Part shown: piece by piece, positions 36,701 to 49,788 of the stretch
How the letters are laid out: each line of letters opens with the position of its first letter
Position numbering within the stretch: the first letter of the stretch is position 1
NCBI GenBank assembly: GCA_033030425.1
Contig: JAUFSD010000014.1
Span: forward strand, 1,302,001 to 1,366,000
Direction of reading: 5' to 3'
Source: Verpa conica
Taxonomy: Eukaryota > Ascomycota > Pezizomycetes > Pezizales > Morchellaceae
DNA length: 64,000 bases
Made by a program: the position numbers and the translations under genes
Notes under the pieces: model-generated
What the model saw: the letters and a program-made list of their open reading frames with translations, nothing else
Told to the model about the DNA's origin: nothing
Database searches by the model: none

Positions 36701-39700
36701 GCGTGTGTGAGTGCGAGTGCGAGTGCGAGTGCTCTTCATGTGCGAGCGTTACACAGTATTGTGGGGTGCTAAAGACAAAAATGTACAACTCAGGATTTGC
36801 ATAACCAGGTTATTTTTCCCTTGCGTAATTGGTATAATTCTACATTTATTTTCCATCTGATGTGGAGAGGGCCATCCATGAAAACAATGACATGAAGTCA
36901 GTGTTTCTCAACACCCCCTTATTCTAAACCTCACGATATTTTGATTGGGCTGGGTTGGCCCCATGTAACAATCTCTGGTAGGCTGACAACGCAGCAACGG
37001 AAGTATAGTACATTCGAGCAAGTTGTATGCAGTTCATCTAAACGCCTTGGTTTTGTACCGTACCAATTATCGTCATTATTTTCGCTGCGGGGAAAACACA
37101 AACTTAATTCTACGTGTACTCCGGGCTTTTTCTTTCAAAGATCGGTAATTAAGAACAAAAAAATATTGATGCTAGAGTCTACTCTCTGCGGGGTTATCTC
37201 ACGATGATTTCAAGGTGTTGCAATTGGTGACCGTGCATGCATCAGAACTTGGTGTGTCCACCTATAGTTGTGTCCCCTCATATCCTCGGGTCACTCCAAG
37301 CACGGTACTGGTTGGCGCGTAAAGGCGGCGCAGAACACATGGAGACGTCAATAGCCAACCTCCAAAAGTACACGATCATTTTTTCTTTTTCCCCACTAAG
37401 CGAATCTGGATAGTTTGGCCTGTACAACGACGAAATGGTCCCTTGACGTCCTTGATCGTTCGGACCTGCAACACTGCATGATGGTTGTGTTCCTACATCG
37501 TATGTAGAATGGAAGAAAATTTAGTCCTCATTCTCACGATGCAAGCCATTGTTCCCTTAGAGGAGCTCCCGATCAGCTGCTTCAGCTGGCACAAGCCACA
37601 GACAGGCCCGCACCCCCGACGATCAGGCTGCGCCATCCGAGGTTTTTTGCTCCCAAGCACTTGGACACGAGCTTTGTGAGGGTGGCCACCCGTAGAAAGG
37701 GGCTCAATAAGCATATGTATATATATATGTAGTAGCAATGAGGCTCAAAAATGAGGGGCAGGTGAGGGGCAATGGAGGGGCCATAGTGGGGTTCAGGGTC
37801 CGATAGTAAACAGGGCCGAGCCCTATCGACTATCGATAAGCTCGATGCCACTCTTACCTGACAGATGGGCCTAAATACCGATAAGCGGAGCATGCAAACT
37901 GCACAGCCAAACAGAAACAAGGAAATACCTGGCAAAGCACACAGCATCTCGCGCAGGAAGAAAGAAAAACGGCATCGTGCTGTACGTATGTGCACAGAAC
38001 ACCTCTATCGTTCGATATCGACGTCATAAGACAGGCTGTCGGATTTTCTGTCAGAAATCCTTGATAATTCCAACTTACCGAATTACGCTACCGTAATTTT
38101 GTTACTCAGGACACACACATCTCGCATCGAAGGGTAACAACGGGATTAGTAGCGGCGAAGGGACGCAGGGCGGCTCCCGCGGCGGTATATCCTTCCTAAA
38201 TATATTTTTTCTCGTGTTAGGCTCCGGCAAAATACAAAGTGTAAGACGCGGCCGGAGGTTTTTGTTGGCATTTGCTGTTATTGCTGCTATTGCTGCGCCT
38301 GCTGACTTTGCCTAAGAAAAAGTCGAAAAAATCGCCAAAAGAACGGCCAATAAATATCAGGAAAAAATTGTTTAAAAATCGCGCAAGAATTCAATTATTG
38401 GAAGCTAGATCACTTAAACTTTCTTTGCAGATGGTCCATCACTGTATCTCAATGGGGGGGGCGCATGCAAGATGTAATGTGAGCTTCTAGCTTTTCCATA
38501 CCTCAAGGTTTACCTGTCTATGCGTTTGATTTGTCTGTCGAGATGAAGATCTTGCTGCTTCTTCCAGGCAACCGGCGAAGTCTATGGGTAAATTAAGCTC
38601 GGCAAGAAAACCGTTTCTCAAGGGTTCTGCCACACTCGTCCTTAGTTTCCGCTTCTATGCTTGTCAAATGGATATCACGGAGCTGACCCAGACGCCACCT
38701 GACCCGACATCTCAGCACCATTTCTACAACAAGAAATACGACCAGAACAGCAGTAAGCCGGAGAGTCCAGACAACGAAAATCCATACATTTCTCTCTCGG
38801 ATCCTTTGGCTTTAATCCCATGGTCCTGACGGTTCGAAAGTACATATGCACAAGGAAGGTGATATATCAGTCTGGTTGTAATTCAGCCTGATGGACCCGA
38901 GATCTTCAGCTGTGTAATCATTGGATAGCTTCAAAGTATGATCAACCGAATTCGGCTGCAACTTTCAGGATTTCGCCGGCATCGCCTTTTGCCTAGAAGG
39001 CTTTTTTTCTGCCTTCTTTTTGATATCCATCAATAACTACCGACTTGACTTCTGCAAATTACGAGAAGGGACAGGGACGGGATGAGAAAAGGTACTAACT
39101 GAAGGGTATCTAAAGCGATCAGGCACCAGAGTAATTAGCGTTAGAGAAAGCTCATAATACCAGCCTTGTTACTGATTAGAATTGTGAGCGTTCTGGATTT
39201 TGCCGTGTCATATCACGACGTCTTGGCGTTGCGGAAAGGCCCCATTCTGATATGTTTCTCGAATTATCAATAAATGATCTACAACGTGGTAGCACACACG
39301 CGACCTAATGCAAGACATATTTTCTTTCGCGAAAAATTCTTTGAAACGTGGTTATGGCTCGTTGTTCCTAAGAATTATATGTACGAGTACCTATCTAGCA
39401 TGAAAGAGGCCTGTTGATTGCCTATTCATACATGAGGCAAACTCTATCATTACCACCCAGATACAGGAGTTTATGTACCCATCTATCTTTCAGGCATAAT
39501 GTGCTTACATATTTCCTCAACATTGAGATCCGTGCGTCCTAATTCATCCTAGAGACAGCAGATCTTATCACTGTCATATCGCCACTATAGAGCAAAGGTC
39601 CAATGGACTTTGAACGGGAATCATCGTGGATAGCCTTCAAACACCCGGCGTTTCGACGTTGCCGCCGTATTGGCCCGGCGGGAAGATTAAGAGTTCATCC

Positions 39701-40440
39701 GACCCACCGACCCAAAAGAGTGCAGTTCATACATGAGCGGCTCCTTCCGAGTCTTTTATGTATGCGCTTCAGTCCCTTTGTTACTATTGTTGACGCGAAA
39801 TGTACCTAGTGTTTGTATATTGCCTCAGCGGTTGTTTAGATTATGACTTGTCCCGGAGATCAGTGTAAGGAAACTGTCTATTTTCCCTTCGACAACGGCG
39901 GGTGTATCTATCTATGATGTACATCTCGGATAAATCCCAATCAGCGAGAAAGAGGCACCCCCCTAGCGAGTCAATAGGTTTGTTCACCACCGCCTTGCTC
40001 TCACGATATCTTTTGCCTGGCAATACCCTACTGGGCCGGTAAGAACACCCAGGAAGAGAGAGAGAGAAGATTGCCAAGGAGGAAGGGATATCTCTACGGA
40101 AGCAATACCTCTTAGGGCGATTAAATAGATGCTGGTGCGGTTCATCCTTCAGGGGCGGTTGTTTCTTTTTGGGGAATTTGAGAACCGAACGCCCCCCTCT
40201 AGAATTAAAAAAAAACAGGGAACAAAAACAACTTGGAGAACGGCAATGCCGAACGGGGAGAGTGAAACCGAGTAAGAACCTTTAATGATTTAGTTAACTT
40301 ATTGCCTGAGGTCGTTTGTTGAGCGCCTCGGAATTAAAGACCCGCCTGAATTATTATAATCTACATTATATTGTACCAATGGGAAATTTGGGGAAGGGGG
40401 GGGGGGGTTCCGTTTCAGTAGCCGGTTAGTATCAAGCAAT
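33729..40440. other. Long gene-poor stretch
   Basis: About 6.7 kb in which I support no gene. Frames of 80-137 codons at 35739-36373 and 37485-37995 overlap on opposite strands and lack motifs. Short tandem repeats occur at 35312-35330 (CGTAT units), 36400-36415 (GACT) and 36709-36733 (GTGCGA). No transposase, reverse transcriptase or RNA gene was recognised. Confidence 0.45.
36709..36733. repeat. Hexamer microsatellite (GTGCGA)n
   Basis: About four tandem copies of GTGCGA/GAGTGC directly follow a GTGTGTGA tract. Confidence 0.8.
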
Positions 40441-42520
40441 GAAGTCACGGTGCTTTGCCAATCGTAATTACTCAGAAGTCACGTTTTTTTTTTAATTGGC
40501 TTTTTATTTATTTTTCATTCTATCCTGTCGTATTTTTATTTTTTTTCTCTTTCTTCTCGCTATACGCGATGGACGTTGAGACGCTACTCTACATCCGCGC
40601 AACCTTGCATCAATTGTGCTTCGACTTTCGCGAGGTCTTCCCAGCCTAAATTGTAATATATTCCAAAAGAAGCCAGAAAGTCTTTCGAGTGAGAGTCTGA
40701 CCACAGGCAACACGAACTAAAGAAGAACACAAAAGGGTAACCGGGGGAGGAGGAGGGAGGGGATTAGTTAGTGGTGGGAAAAAGCGCAACGCGCGCCACA
40801 TCGTGATCAGTAAGAAGGGGGAGGTATGACAAAAAGACAAACGTGGGATATTTCCCCCTCAAGGTTAGAAAAGTGAAGAATAGGAAGGCAAAAAAAAGAA
40901 AGTAAAGGATAAAAAAAAAAGGAAAAGGAAAAGAAAGGAAAAGAAAAGAAAGAAAAAAAAAAGCTTTGATTCTTTCCTGGACCGGGCGAACAAGGTTAGG
41001 TGAACTGACGCGAACGCGACCAGTTACTTCAAGGGTCGGCAAAGCTCACCGCGGGATCCCGAAAAGAAAATTCCCCAATTGAACGCGCGAGGTAATCCCA
41101 TTTGCTACCGAGTGTCTTAGGAGGGAACGGGAAGCTCGCGTGTGTGGGGGAAAAGGAAATGAAGATTTTATAAGGGAACGTAAAGAGAAAGAAAAAAAAA
41201 AAAAAAAGACTTTGTGGGGCTGATGGATTATGATCCACCTAAGAGCTCTCTTTCTCTCTCTTTTCTCTCTCTGGAATGTTTCGTGTGGTTGCGCAAAGAT
41301 TTCTGGCAGGGCTTCTCTCATTTCTATGACGGGTTCAACGGTTCAACGCCGGGCCCCGGAGGACGTGTGTTTGTAGTCTCAGATATCGTGAACATATGTA
41401 CCCTCTGGGTGATGATGCATGGGTTTCTTTTTTTTTTTCCCTTTCCCTTTCCCTTTCCCTTTCCCTTACCCCATATATGGGGAGGGGGGGGGGGGGCAAA
41501 AGAATCCGGTAGAACGGAAGGGAAATGAATTTTATCTTTTATATCTATAAATGCAAAATAAAAAATAAAAAGTGAGATAGAGTAGAAATATCATAATCGT
41601 AAGAGAATAATAATATTTCTTCGAAATCCATTTTTATTTTCCTTTAGAGGGGGGTTTTTTTTTTTTTAGGGTGGGGGAGGGAGAGGAAATGTTGGGTTGT
41701 TCAGGAAATAATGTGGCTGGCTTTTGGCGCGCGAAGCACGGCTACCGTGACACCAATCCTTCCAATGATCATGTGCCCCCCGTGCTTTCGTGCAATAACA
41801 GTAAGCGTCTATATCATCGATGACGGAATTTCGCGAATATCACGGGCTGTAAGAAATGCTACTAACACTTGCACTGTAGTAAGAATGTAGGAAGAAAGTC
41901 ATCTTTCTACTATCTTGTTACTTTTACCTTTTTGACACGTTGGTACATACCCTGGGGAGGAGGAGAGAGAGAAAGGGACCAATTCCCCATGAGCCGGATT
42001 CTTCTCAAAGAGACTGGGGCTGGGGGGTGGATAGGCGTGGGGCGCGGGTGGGCGTGGGCGTGGGCATAGATAGAATTGAAACAAGTTCACGATACTTTTA
42101 CATTGGAGTAGCAATTGCCAAAGGAACGGTGTGGCCCGCAGCCGACGGTTTTCGACAGGGGGAGCACGCAATAATGGGACATTATTAATGGGCTATTGAG
42201 TATAGTGAACAGGGGTTTTCTTCAGCGGCCTGCGAAGCGAAGTCAAAGCACCAGGTGCTGCGCGTGGCTTGCTGACGCACATTCGATCTTCCGGCCCAAT
42301 GAGCATTCAGGCGATGATTTGGGATGGTGAAGAAAATCTGGGGTCATGCGGGCAATCGAAGAGGGAAACAGAGCTGTCTTACCCCATGTCGTTGCCAGTT
42401 CATCGAAAGGAGCGAGATGCGGCGGGAGGTAAAACCTGAAGGGTATCTGGCGGGTATAGTTGGGCTGAGTACATATTGGTATCTTTTGAGTTGGGTAAGT
42501 ATTACATATGGGTATTGTTT
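40441..42520. other. Purine/pyrimidine-asymmetric non-coding stretch
   Basis: Long T/C-rich then A/G-rich tracts alternate (for example G/A-rich 40735-40965 and 41160-41210). Several frames on both strands owe their openness to these tracts. A (CCCTTT)n microsatellite lies at 41431-41467, immediately before a G-rich run. No gene is supported; one ATG at 40569 opens only 26 codons. Confidence 0.45.
41431..41467. repeat. Microsatellite (CCCTTT)n
   Basis: About five tandem CCCTTT units follow a T run and are followed by a G12 run near 41480-41497. Confidence 0.85.
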
Positions 42521-42521
42521 G

Positions 42522-42716
42522 GTGGGGATGGGGATGGAGATGGAGATAGAGGTAGGGATAGACAGAGAGACATAGAGACACAGAGAGGCAGAGACAGAGA
42601 TACAGAGAGATACAGAGAGGTACAGAGACACAGACACAGACACAGACACAAAGACAATACAAGGACAAATACAGACAAATACAAACACAGACAGCACAGA
42701 CAAATACAGACAGGAT
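42522..42716. repeat. Purine-rich microsatellite of GACAGA/GACACA type
   Basis: About 195 bases made almost wholly of GATGGA, GAGACA, GACAGA, GACACA and GACAAATACA units. The plus strand is nearly free of T apart from regular single bases. The array keeps several frames open on both strands, which explains the Ser/Leu/Cys/Val-repeat frames on the minus strand; these are not genes. Confidence 0.9.
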
Positions 42717-44600
42717 AAAATGAAAGGGTGTTTTCATTTGCGCAAGAAGGAACGAACCCGAGTTTCAAACATTCGAGCATTGAGGGCTAAAAAGTGACGG
42801 CTCGGTTGACATGTTTATTGATCTGTTGCTGGGGACGGAAGTCGAGGCGTAGAGCGATCAGTTTTGGTACCAGGGGGTGAGTTTCCTGCAAGAAATTTCG
42901 GACGAACAACCCCACTACAGTCCCAACGGCCGGGCCCTATGTATTTCTCTCTTCTGTACTGACATGTATTCCCCCAAAGCCCCCCCCCAGGAACCTCGTC
43001 CGTACCGTACGTACCGTCCTACTGAAATGATCGGATGAATTGAAGCTCTGATGGAGGCTGGATGAGCAAACATCATATGAGACATTGTACGCCATCGTTA
43101 GCCAAACGCGACAACGGCTGCTTATAGAAAATGATATAAAAGAAGTCGGAAAAAGCAACGTCGTCCCGACCATACTGGATCTGTAAAAGTATGCATTTCA
43201 GAGGTTCATGAACGTATCACTTGGCAGGGCTTCGGTGTCTGGTCCCCCCCAGAAGTAGGCGCCAGCGCCGCGTGCACTTTACGGTTGCAGCTTGGTTTAA
43301 TGCCTATCCATACACTCTTTCTCCTAGGATTTACTACTAATTAATAGTGGGACAGGGCCTCGGGTCCTAATAACAAGTCAAGGAATTAAGAAAGAGGGAA
43401 GGCAAAGAAAGCAGGAAAGAATGTGCCAATTTTAGCCAGTGGTACATCATAACGCTGGTTATGAAGCAAACCCGCTCAAGTGATTGGGGGAGGGGGGGCT
43501 GTACAGCATGGGATTTGGGATCGAGGACTTGTAGCTTTGTGGATAATATTGCTATTCTAGTACCCAGCTCCAGAGCTATTCACGCCGATAGGCCATGAAC
43601 AAGTACATGTACTTCCTGTTCCGTACCGTACTCGGAAAACTAGGCAGGCCAAATGATTATCCGATGAAATATCTTGCAAGAAGAGCTGCTGACGTTCTGG
43701 TAGCCTATTCTCAGCGACCGGACACAGAGTCTCGAAATGAGATAGGTCTAAAGCACAGCCATGCTCTCTTCTTGGAGAGTACCTCGTACACTGCCTCCTT
43801 GTCCTCCGTCTGGCATGTGTGTGTATGTACATCCAAGCTCCGTCAATGTGATTGCTGTGCTATCACCCTATCACATACCTGCTATCCGGATCCCTGCCAG
43901 TCAAAGACAATATGCTGCTTTAATTGCACAGGCGGCCCCTTCCCCAGCTTTTGGTTTTGGTTTTGCACATCCTTTTTTTTTTCTCTCAGCACCGACAGAC
44001 CGCGACCCACATTCACTGCATGCAAGTCAATTGAACGTCAACGAACCACAGGCAACGATACCGTGACGTACACCGAGACTTGAGTCTCCTAGCCGTGCCG
44101 CCGATAGAAAGCGAGGCGAGGTGGCTGTTTCCTTTCGGGTTGTTGGTGTTATTCCGGCGTGGGTGCTAAGCTACCAATTCACCTACCAGGAGCCTGGGTT
44201 TTTCATTTTTCCACTCGTTCCCTTGCTGCCCGACTCTCTTGCCTTGCACGACGAAAGTAGGATAGCAGGGCAGGTATAAAAATAAGACTAGAAAAATAAA
44301 ATAAAAACACACACGCAACATCCGAGAGTACCTGCTCTTACTCTAGAGACGCACACAAAAGCTTCATGGGGGAGGCAACAGAGCGGGACGGACGGGTCTG
44401 GAAAATGATAGTCAGGCTGAAGAGGCGGGTGTGTGTAATAATATGAGAATCGATCCTAGGGACAGGAAGGCAAGAGGCTACATGTAGTAGAAATGACTAG
44501 ACAAAACAAAACAAATGTAGAGTACTCTAGAGAAAGAGACCCGGGGGGGGGGCATTTACGGAAGAGAAACCACGGTTCAATTGACACGATATCGTGGAAC
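42717..44600. other. Gene-free stretch
   Basis: No supported gene. A 162-codon plus frame (43595-44083) overlaps two others of 91 and 101 codons, ends in Phe/Ser-rich low-complexity sequence and has no motif. GTACCGTAC elements recur around 43000-43020 and 43620. Confidence 0.4.
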
Positions 44601-46049
44601 AGTAAGTAGACAGAGAACACTCCTTCTTCTCCCGCTCGCTGCTTTTCCACATTCTCATCAAGCTCTCTGTGCCGGTACACCCAGGACACACCCAGGTAGA
44701 CTTCCGGTTGGCTCTCCCAAGTCAGTAGAGTACTATCGGTCCATACGTCCCCCCCCCAGCCAAGTCGTAGTCAGCCACTCAGTCACACACCTTACTGCAC
44801 GAACCACCACCACAGACTTGTCTGACACTGGTCGAGTCACTTCCCCCCCCCTCCAACCCTCCAGCATAGTATCCAACCACGCATCCCCTCACAATCCTCG
44901 AGTAGCCCTCTCTCTATCTCTTATTTTTCCTTCTTCCTGACCTGTCCTCCACCCCCCCCCCCCGGTCAAGGACGAAGTGAGGAAAGCAATAAACAACGAC
45001 GCTTCGCCTTTCAAACGTTCCGTTGTTGCTCGGTGAGTTTCATCCAAGCAACCAGGCGACTGTAGTCATCTCAATTCGCCTCGTCGCTTTCAGTTCTGCT
45101 TCTTTGGATTCAGCGAGACGACTGAGAGAGTGAATTATATTCCCTCCAACATCAAAGAGAACGAAACTTCAAACGAAGCCTGATCGACAAACACCGGGTG
45201 ACGCAAACCCTTTGAAATACTACTTCTAAACGTCCTTCTCTGCTCGGCCACCGGGAGTTGATCCTAAAGCATTTTTTTTCTTTTCTCTTTCTTTCTTTCT
45301 CGGCCCTTCCAAGGATCTATCGTCTACAAGTGTGATCTTCTGTAGATTGTCTTCCTCTCTCGTATAGTCCTGCAGTGACCATCACTATCCTTCTTAGCAT
45401 CCCGCCAGCCACCTTGTGAGTGTTCTGATTGCCTCGTTGTGGCAGCCGCGTTGGGCGAAATCGTCTGGACTGACTCCCGGATTTCTTTCCCACGATTTGT
45501 GAAGTGGCAGCAACGCATTTTTTTTTTCCTCAGACGATTTTTGGTTTAGGTACACCAACCACTCACAGCTTTTCGGCTCCTGCATGATCGCTAACTCGAG
45601 AGGCAACTGTCCAGTTAGGATCCTGGTGTTTCGAGCAGTCCTGTCATACCCGTTGAACAACACGAAGACCACTATATTTCGCAGCATCTCAATTTTCAAA
45701 ATTTTCAACCTGGCCGCGTTATTACCGAAAGAGCTACAGCTTCTTCGTGCGTCTCATCTTCTTCTGCCAGCGAGCAGAATCAAAAGGAGCCCCTTCCCAG
45801 CTGAGATACACTCAATTTATCACACTCACGGTCTACCTTGATCGCCTCCCACATCCATCTCTCATCTTCTAAGTCTTGAGCTTAGGATAGAAGGGAGCTT
45901 CAATTGTATACTCTGTGAACTGTGGGTTCATCTTGTCCAAACCACCTTTGTAGTGCCAAACTCGTCCTGACCAGATTCCCAACCTTTTAAAGCCTGGCTC
46001 GTTTTCTCAGCCTCGTTCGATTCTCTCTCATCGAGTCATCTGCCGTAGT
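44601..46049 (+). promoter_or_regulatory. Promoter and long C/T-rich leader of the Adr1-like gene
   Basis: About 1.4 kb before the start codon is strongly pyrimidine-rich (for example 44830-44970, 45270-45310 and 45340-45370) with many CTTTC/TCTCT tracts, the pattern found around transcription starts and leaders of regulatory genes in filamentous fungi. An 85-codon upstream frame (45584-45841) and several shorter ones would act as upstream ORFs if transcription starts early. No intron or TATA box is assigned with confidence. Confidence 0.45.
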
Positions 46050-49000
46050 ATGGCAGGAGATAACGTCGCCCTGCAAACGCCAGTTTCAACATCTCCCACC
46101 ATGTCTTCCTCTTATCCCAACGGAGTGAACAACGGGAATGGTATGCTGTCATCCACTTGGTCCCATCCAATGTAGAAAAAAAAAAACCTTATCAATCTTA
46201 TACTCACAAGTTTGTTTCAGCCTCTAAATCGCAGCCGCCTCCGCCTCCTCCAAAGACGGACAAGCCCAGGCCACACGTGTGCGCTACCTGTACACGCTCG
46301 TTTGCCCGTTTGGAGCATCTTAAACGTCACGAACGTTCTCACACCAAGGAGAAGCCATTTGAATGCCCAGAATGCACTCGCTGCTTCGCCCGTAGAGATT
46401 TGCTTCTCCGGCATCAGCAGAAGTTGCACATGACCACAACTCCCAGCAGTCGTCCAAGGGCTGGTGGTCGAAGGGAAAGCACAAGTTCTGTAACATCTAC
46501 AAACGGTAGGGTTCGAAAGAATTCTATTTCTACAACTACTGTCCCAGTCAGCACTGGTGATGGTGGTGCATCAACAATGAGGGCTAGGCCAAGAGCAAAT
46601 ACTATTGCTCATGTTGATTCCTCAACTTTGGGGATGATTGCAGCAGCCAATGCAAATGTTAACCGTGGAAGAAATGGTGTAGCCGCTCAGGCCAACATGG
46701 GTGGTATCGGTTTGGGTTCCCACAATCATGAGGAAACCAGGTATGTCTTTCCAAAGATGAACCCCCGAATATGGGGTGCCTGGGCTCATGAGGGACCTAG
46801 GCACACGATACCCAAGATCGATACTTCCATCTCTTCGTTGGACTTGGGTGGGATGATGCCTCGCTCTGCTACAATACTCCCATCTGAATTCGACCTTGAG
46901 GGTCTTTTTTTCGGCCACACGACTGTTAACCCAGCAGCTTTGCACTTCAACATGTCACCCCTGCAGCAGCCAATCGGAACACCAACTTCGCCCTTTGGGT
47001 CCGATTTCCCTAGTCTAAATTCCTCATCCTACTATTCTATTGATGATGAAGATGATTACGAGTGGATGAATGTTCTTGGTGGTGGTAGTCTTTTGAATGA
47101 ACCTGTTGACCAGTCATCTCCCAGTGCTTTCAGCACCACTTCTGCGAGTGGGATTAGCGAGCTGATGCTCAACGACGCCGTATGGGGATCTGGCCCAATT
47201 GGAATAAATTCCACAGGCAGTTCCATGAACTACTCTCCATCGACTGATTTTACGACTCCTAATTTCAATGATACCCCTCCGCCTGGTACCGTTTCTCCAA
47301 AAAGCTTGCTGGCTCAACAGATCTCTAATGAAAACTATTATTCTACTCCAGATCCGCTTTCGATCTCCCCATCCGCCATGGCTCCAGGCTTTTCGTCTCA
47401 TTATAATCAATATTCCAACCAAGATGCCCCACCCTCTTCATCGGGTTCTCTGAACGGTTGTGCATCATCCGTAATCACACTTGCAGCAGAATCAGTTTCT
47501 GATAATACTCGGTCGGCACTGTTGGCAACTTTATCTCAGCCTTCGGTTTTCAGCAATCAAGGAAGCCAAAATTATCAAAACTCCCGTAACCAACAACGCA
47601 GGTACTCGACATCTGCACAATCGTCCCCGGTAACCACTGGCTTTAGTCCCTCCATAAAGCAGGGTACTGGAACTGGTTTGCCCAGCACCAAGGACCTCCA
47701 GCGTTATGTGGGAGCCTACATCAAATACTTTCACCCACACCTACCATTCTTGCATATTCCCACGCTAAACTTCAACTCCTCCACTTTTACAAGTAGCTAT
47801 AAAGGCGGGCAACGTAATGGTGGCGTGACTGGTGGCGGGGGGTGCCTCGTACTGTCTATTGCTGCTATCGGGGCTCTTTACGAGTTTGAGCCGATCGTCG
47901 CACGCGATCTTTTTGAGGCAGCAAAGAAAACGATTCAAATCTTCCTCGAGGACCGCCGAAAAGCTGATGTCACCGCTGCTCTCAGTGGGCTGCACACATC
48001 AAACTCAAATGGAGGAGACTCGAGTAACAATACCCCTGTTTGGCTCGTCCAAGCGATGCTCCTGAACGTTATCTACGGATTGCAGTGTGGAGATAGGATA
48101 GCATGCGAAACTGCGGTTACTCATTGTGGTGCACTAGTCTCCTTGGCGAGAGCCGCAGGTTTGACTCGTCCAACCGCTGTCCCTGCTATGAATTCTGTCA
48201 AGCAAGAAGATGGTGATATCCAGATGGGTGACTTGGACCTAGGCTCGTTTAGTGGGAGTGTTGGCAGCGATGGATGGGGTGGGCTTGGGATCAAGATGGA
48301 GGCTGATGAGAACGTTGAATGGACGAGCTGGATTATTGCCGAGGAAAGAAAAAGGACATTGTACGCAGTGCACTTTCTCTCGAGCTTGCTTGTTGCTGCA
48401 CACAATTTGTCTCCAGCACTTATGAACAACGAGATCCGCCTTGATTTGCCATGCAACGAGGAGTTGTGGGCTTCGCATAATGCAGCCGTATGGCAATCAC
48501 GTGGCGGCCTCGTTGCTGCTTCCAAGAGCTCGGTTAGTTTTGCGGCTGCGCTTAATGGACTCTTGTCTGCGGGACAACAGCAGTACGGGCCTCCTGGCCA
48601 GTTCCAGAATTTTACCAACGGCCAGCAGGGAGGCATTCCTCCGTACCCACCATCTGGTATCATTCCAAGCACTTTCGGATGTCTGGTTCTCATCTGTGCA
48701 CTCCATGTTTACATTTGGGAGACACGCCAAAGACATCATGCTCGGCACTGGACTTCATCTGAAGCCGAAGCGATGCATGCCCACATCGAGCCAGCCTTGA
48801 AAGCGTGGCAAGCAGCTTGGTACAGTAGCCCACACCATAGCATTGAGCGACCAAATCCATACTCGATGGGCCCTCTATCAGCGGACTGTATTCCTCTTCT
48901 TGACCTTGCCTACATTCGTCTCTTTGTGGATCTAGGAAGAGCGAAAGAATTCTTCTGGGCGAGAGATTATGAAGCCATGGCAGAGGAGATTGCTCGCGGA

Positions 49001-49788
49001 TGGGAGAATGGCCAAAATACATCGTCAAGCGCTTCCTCAACCTCAGCACAATCCGATGCATCATTTTCTGGCGCGATCTCCCCTGCATCGTCTCCTGCAT
49101 CAACTTCTCCTTCTCCGAGCCTCCGACCAATCAAGATGGAGCCTGGCACATCCTTTTCAAACAACAACGGCATGAATGTCAACCCTACCGGTGCATCCTC
49201 AAAAAGGGAAAAGCATCTCCGTAAAGCCGCCTTCTACGCCGCAGACTCGCTTGCAATGTCTGACACCCTTGGTGCTTCGACCTCTGCTTCCTCCGCCGCT
49301 TGCCGCGAGCTTCCCATCCAGTCGGCTCTTTGTACCTTTGACTGTGCGCAAGTTCTTGCTGAGTGGATTGCCACCGTTCAAGAACGTGTTGGGCCATACA
49401 TGGGAACACTTGGCAGTGATAAATGCGAACTAGGAGGTATCGAGGGGATGATTATTCTCGAAGCCGAAGACCGCAAGTTACTTGGCAAGGTCATGGAGAT
49501 GCTACGAAATGCACAGGTGAAGATGGCTATGGACTGGAATGCCAACCAGAATGGGAGTGGAATCGTCAATGCAGATATCGGATTGGGACCCAAAGTTTTG
49601 AGAGTTAGTGCCTATCTTTTGGATAAAGTGGTTGTATGGCCTGGTAATTTACTCCTTCTCTCTTGACGATCTAAGACTCTATTTCTAACCTTAATTTAGC
49701 TACACGCCTCATGGCGCAAGCTCTCCGCTCGCAAGCCGACCATATGGAAGGACGAACTCACAACGGGATTATTCACATGCAACACTGA
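46050..49788 (+). CDS. Adr1-like C2H2 zinc-finger / Fungal_trans transcription factor
   Basis: Exons 46050-46140, 46221-49643 and 49700-49788 give 1200 aa with phases agreeing; intron 1 is 80 nt (GTATGC...TTTCAG), intron 2 is 56 nt. Two C2H2 fingers lie at residues ~51-71 (C-x2-C...[12 protein letters not shown]) and ~79-102 ([18 protein letters not shown]), with the TKEKPFEC linker. This arrangement, including RRDLLLRH, is that of yeast ADR1 and Aspergillus AmdX-type factors. A long Ser/Asn/Gln-rich region follows, then a Fungal_trans-like region about residues 520-945 ([20 protein letters not shown], then [17 protein letters not shown]), and a low-complexity Ser/Pro insert near 49020-49140. 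The last exon adds a short tail ending GIIHMQH. Roles of relatives include carbon- and nitrogen-source gene activation; the targets here are unknown. Confidence 0.9.

Noticed and set aside
42243..42780. Three overlapping minus-strand frames of 92-164 codons rich in Cys, Leu, Ser and Val
   Set aside because: All are translations of the purine-rich microsatellite; every minus frame stays open there because the repeat lacks stop triplets.
43595..44083. 162-codon plus frame
   Set aside because: Overlapping frames on both strands, a low-complexity Phe/Ser end, no domain, and no splice linkage to other coding segments.
48121..49130. Antisense frames up to 190 codons inside the Adr1-like gene
   Set aside because: They mirror codon bias of the sense gene and carry no motif.
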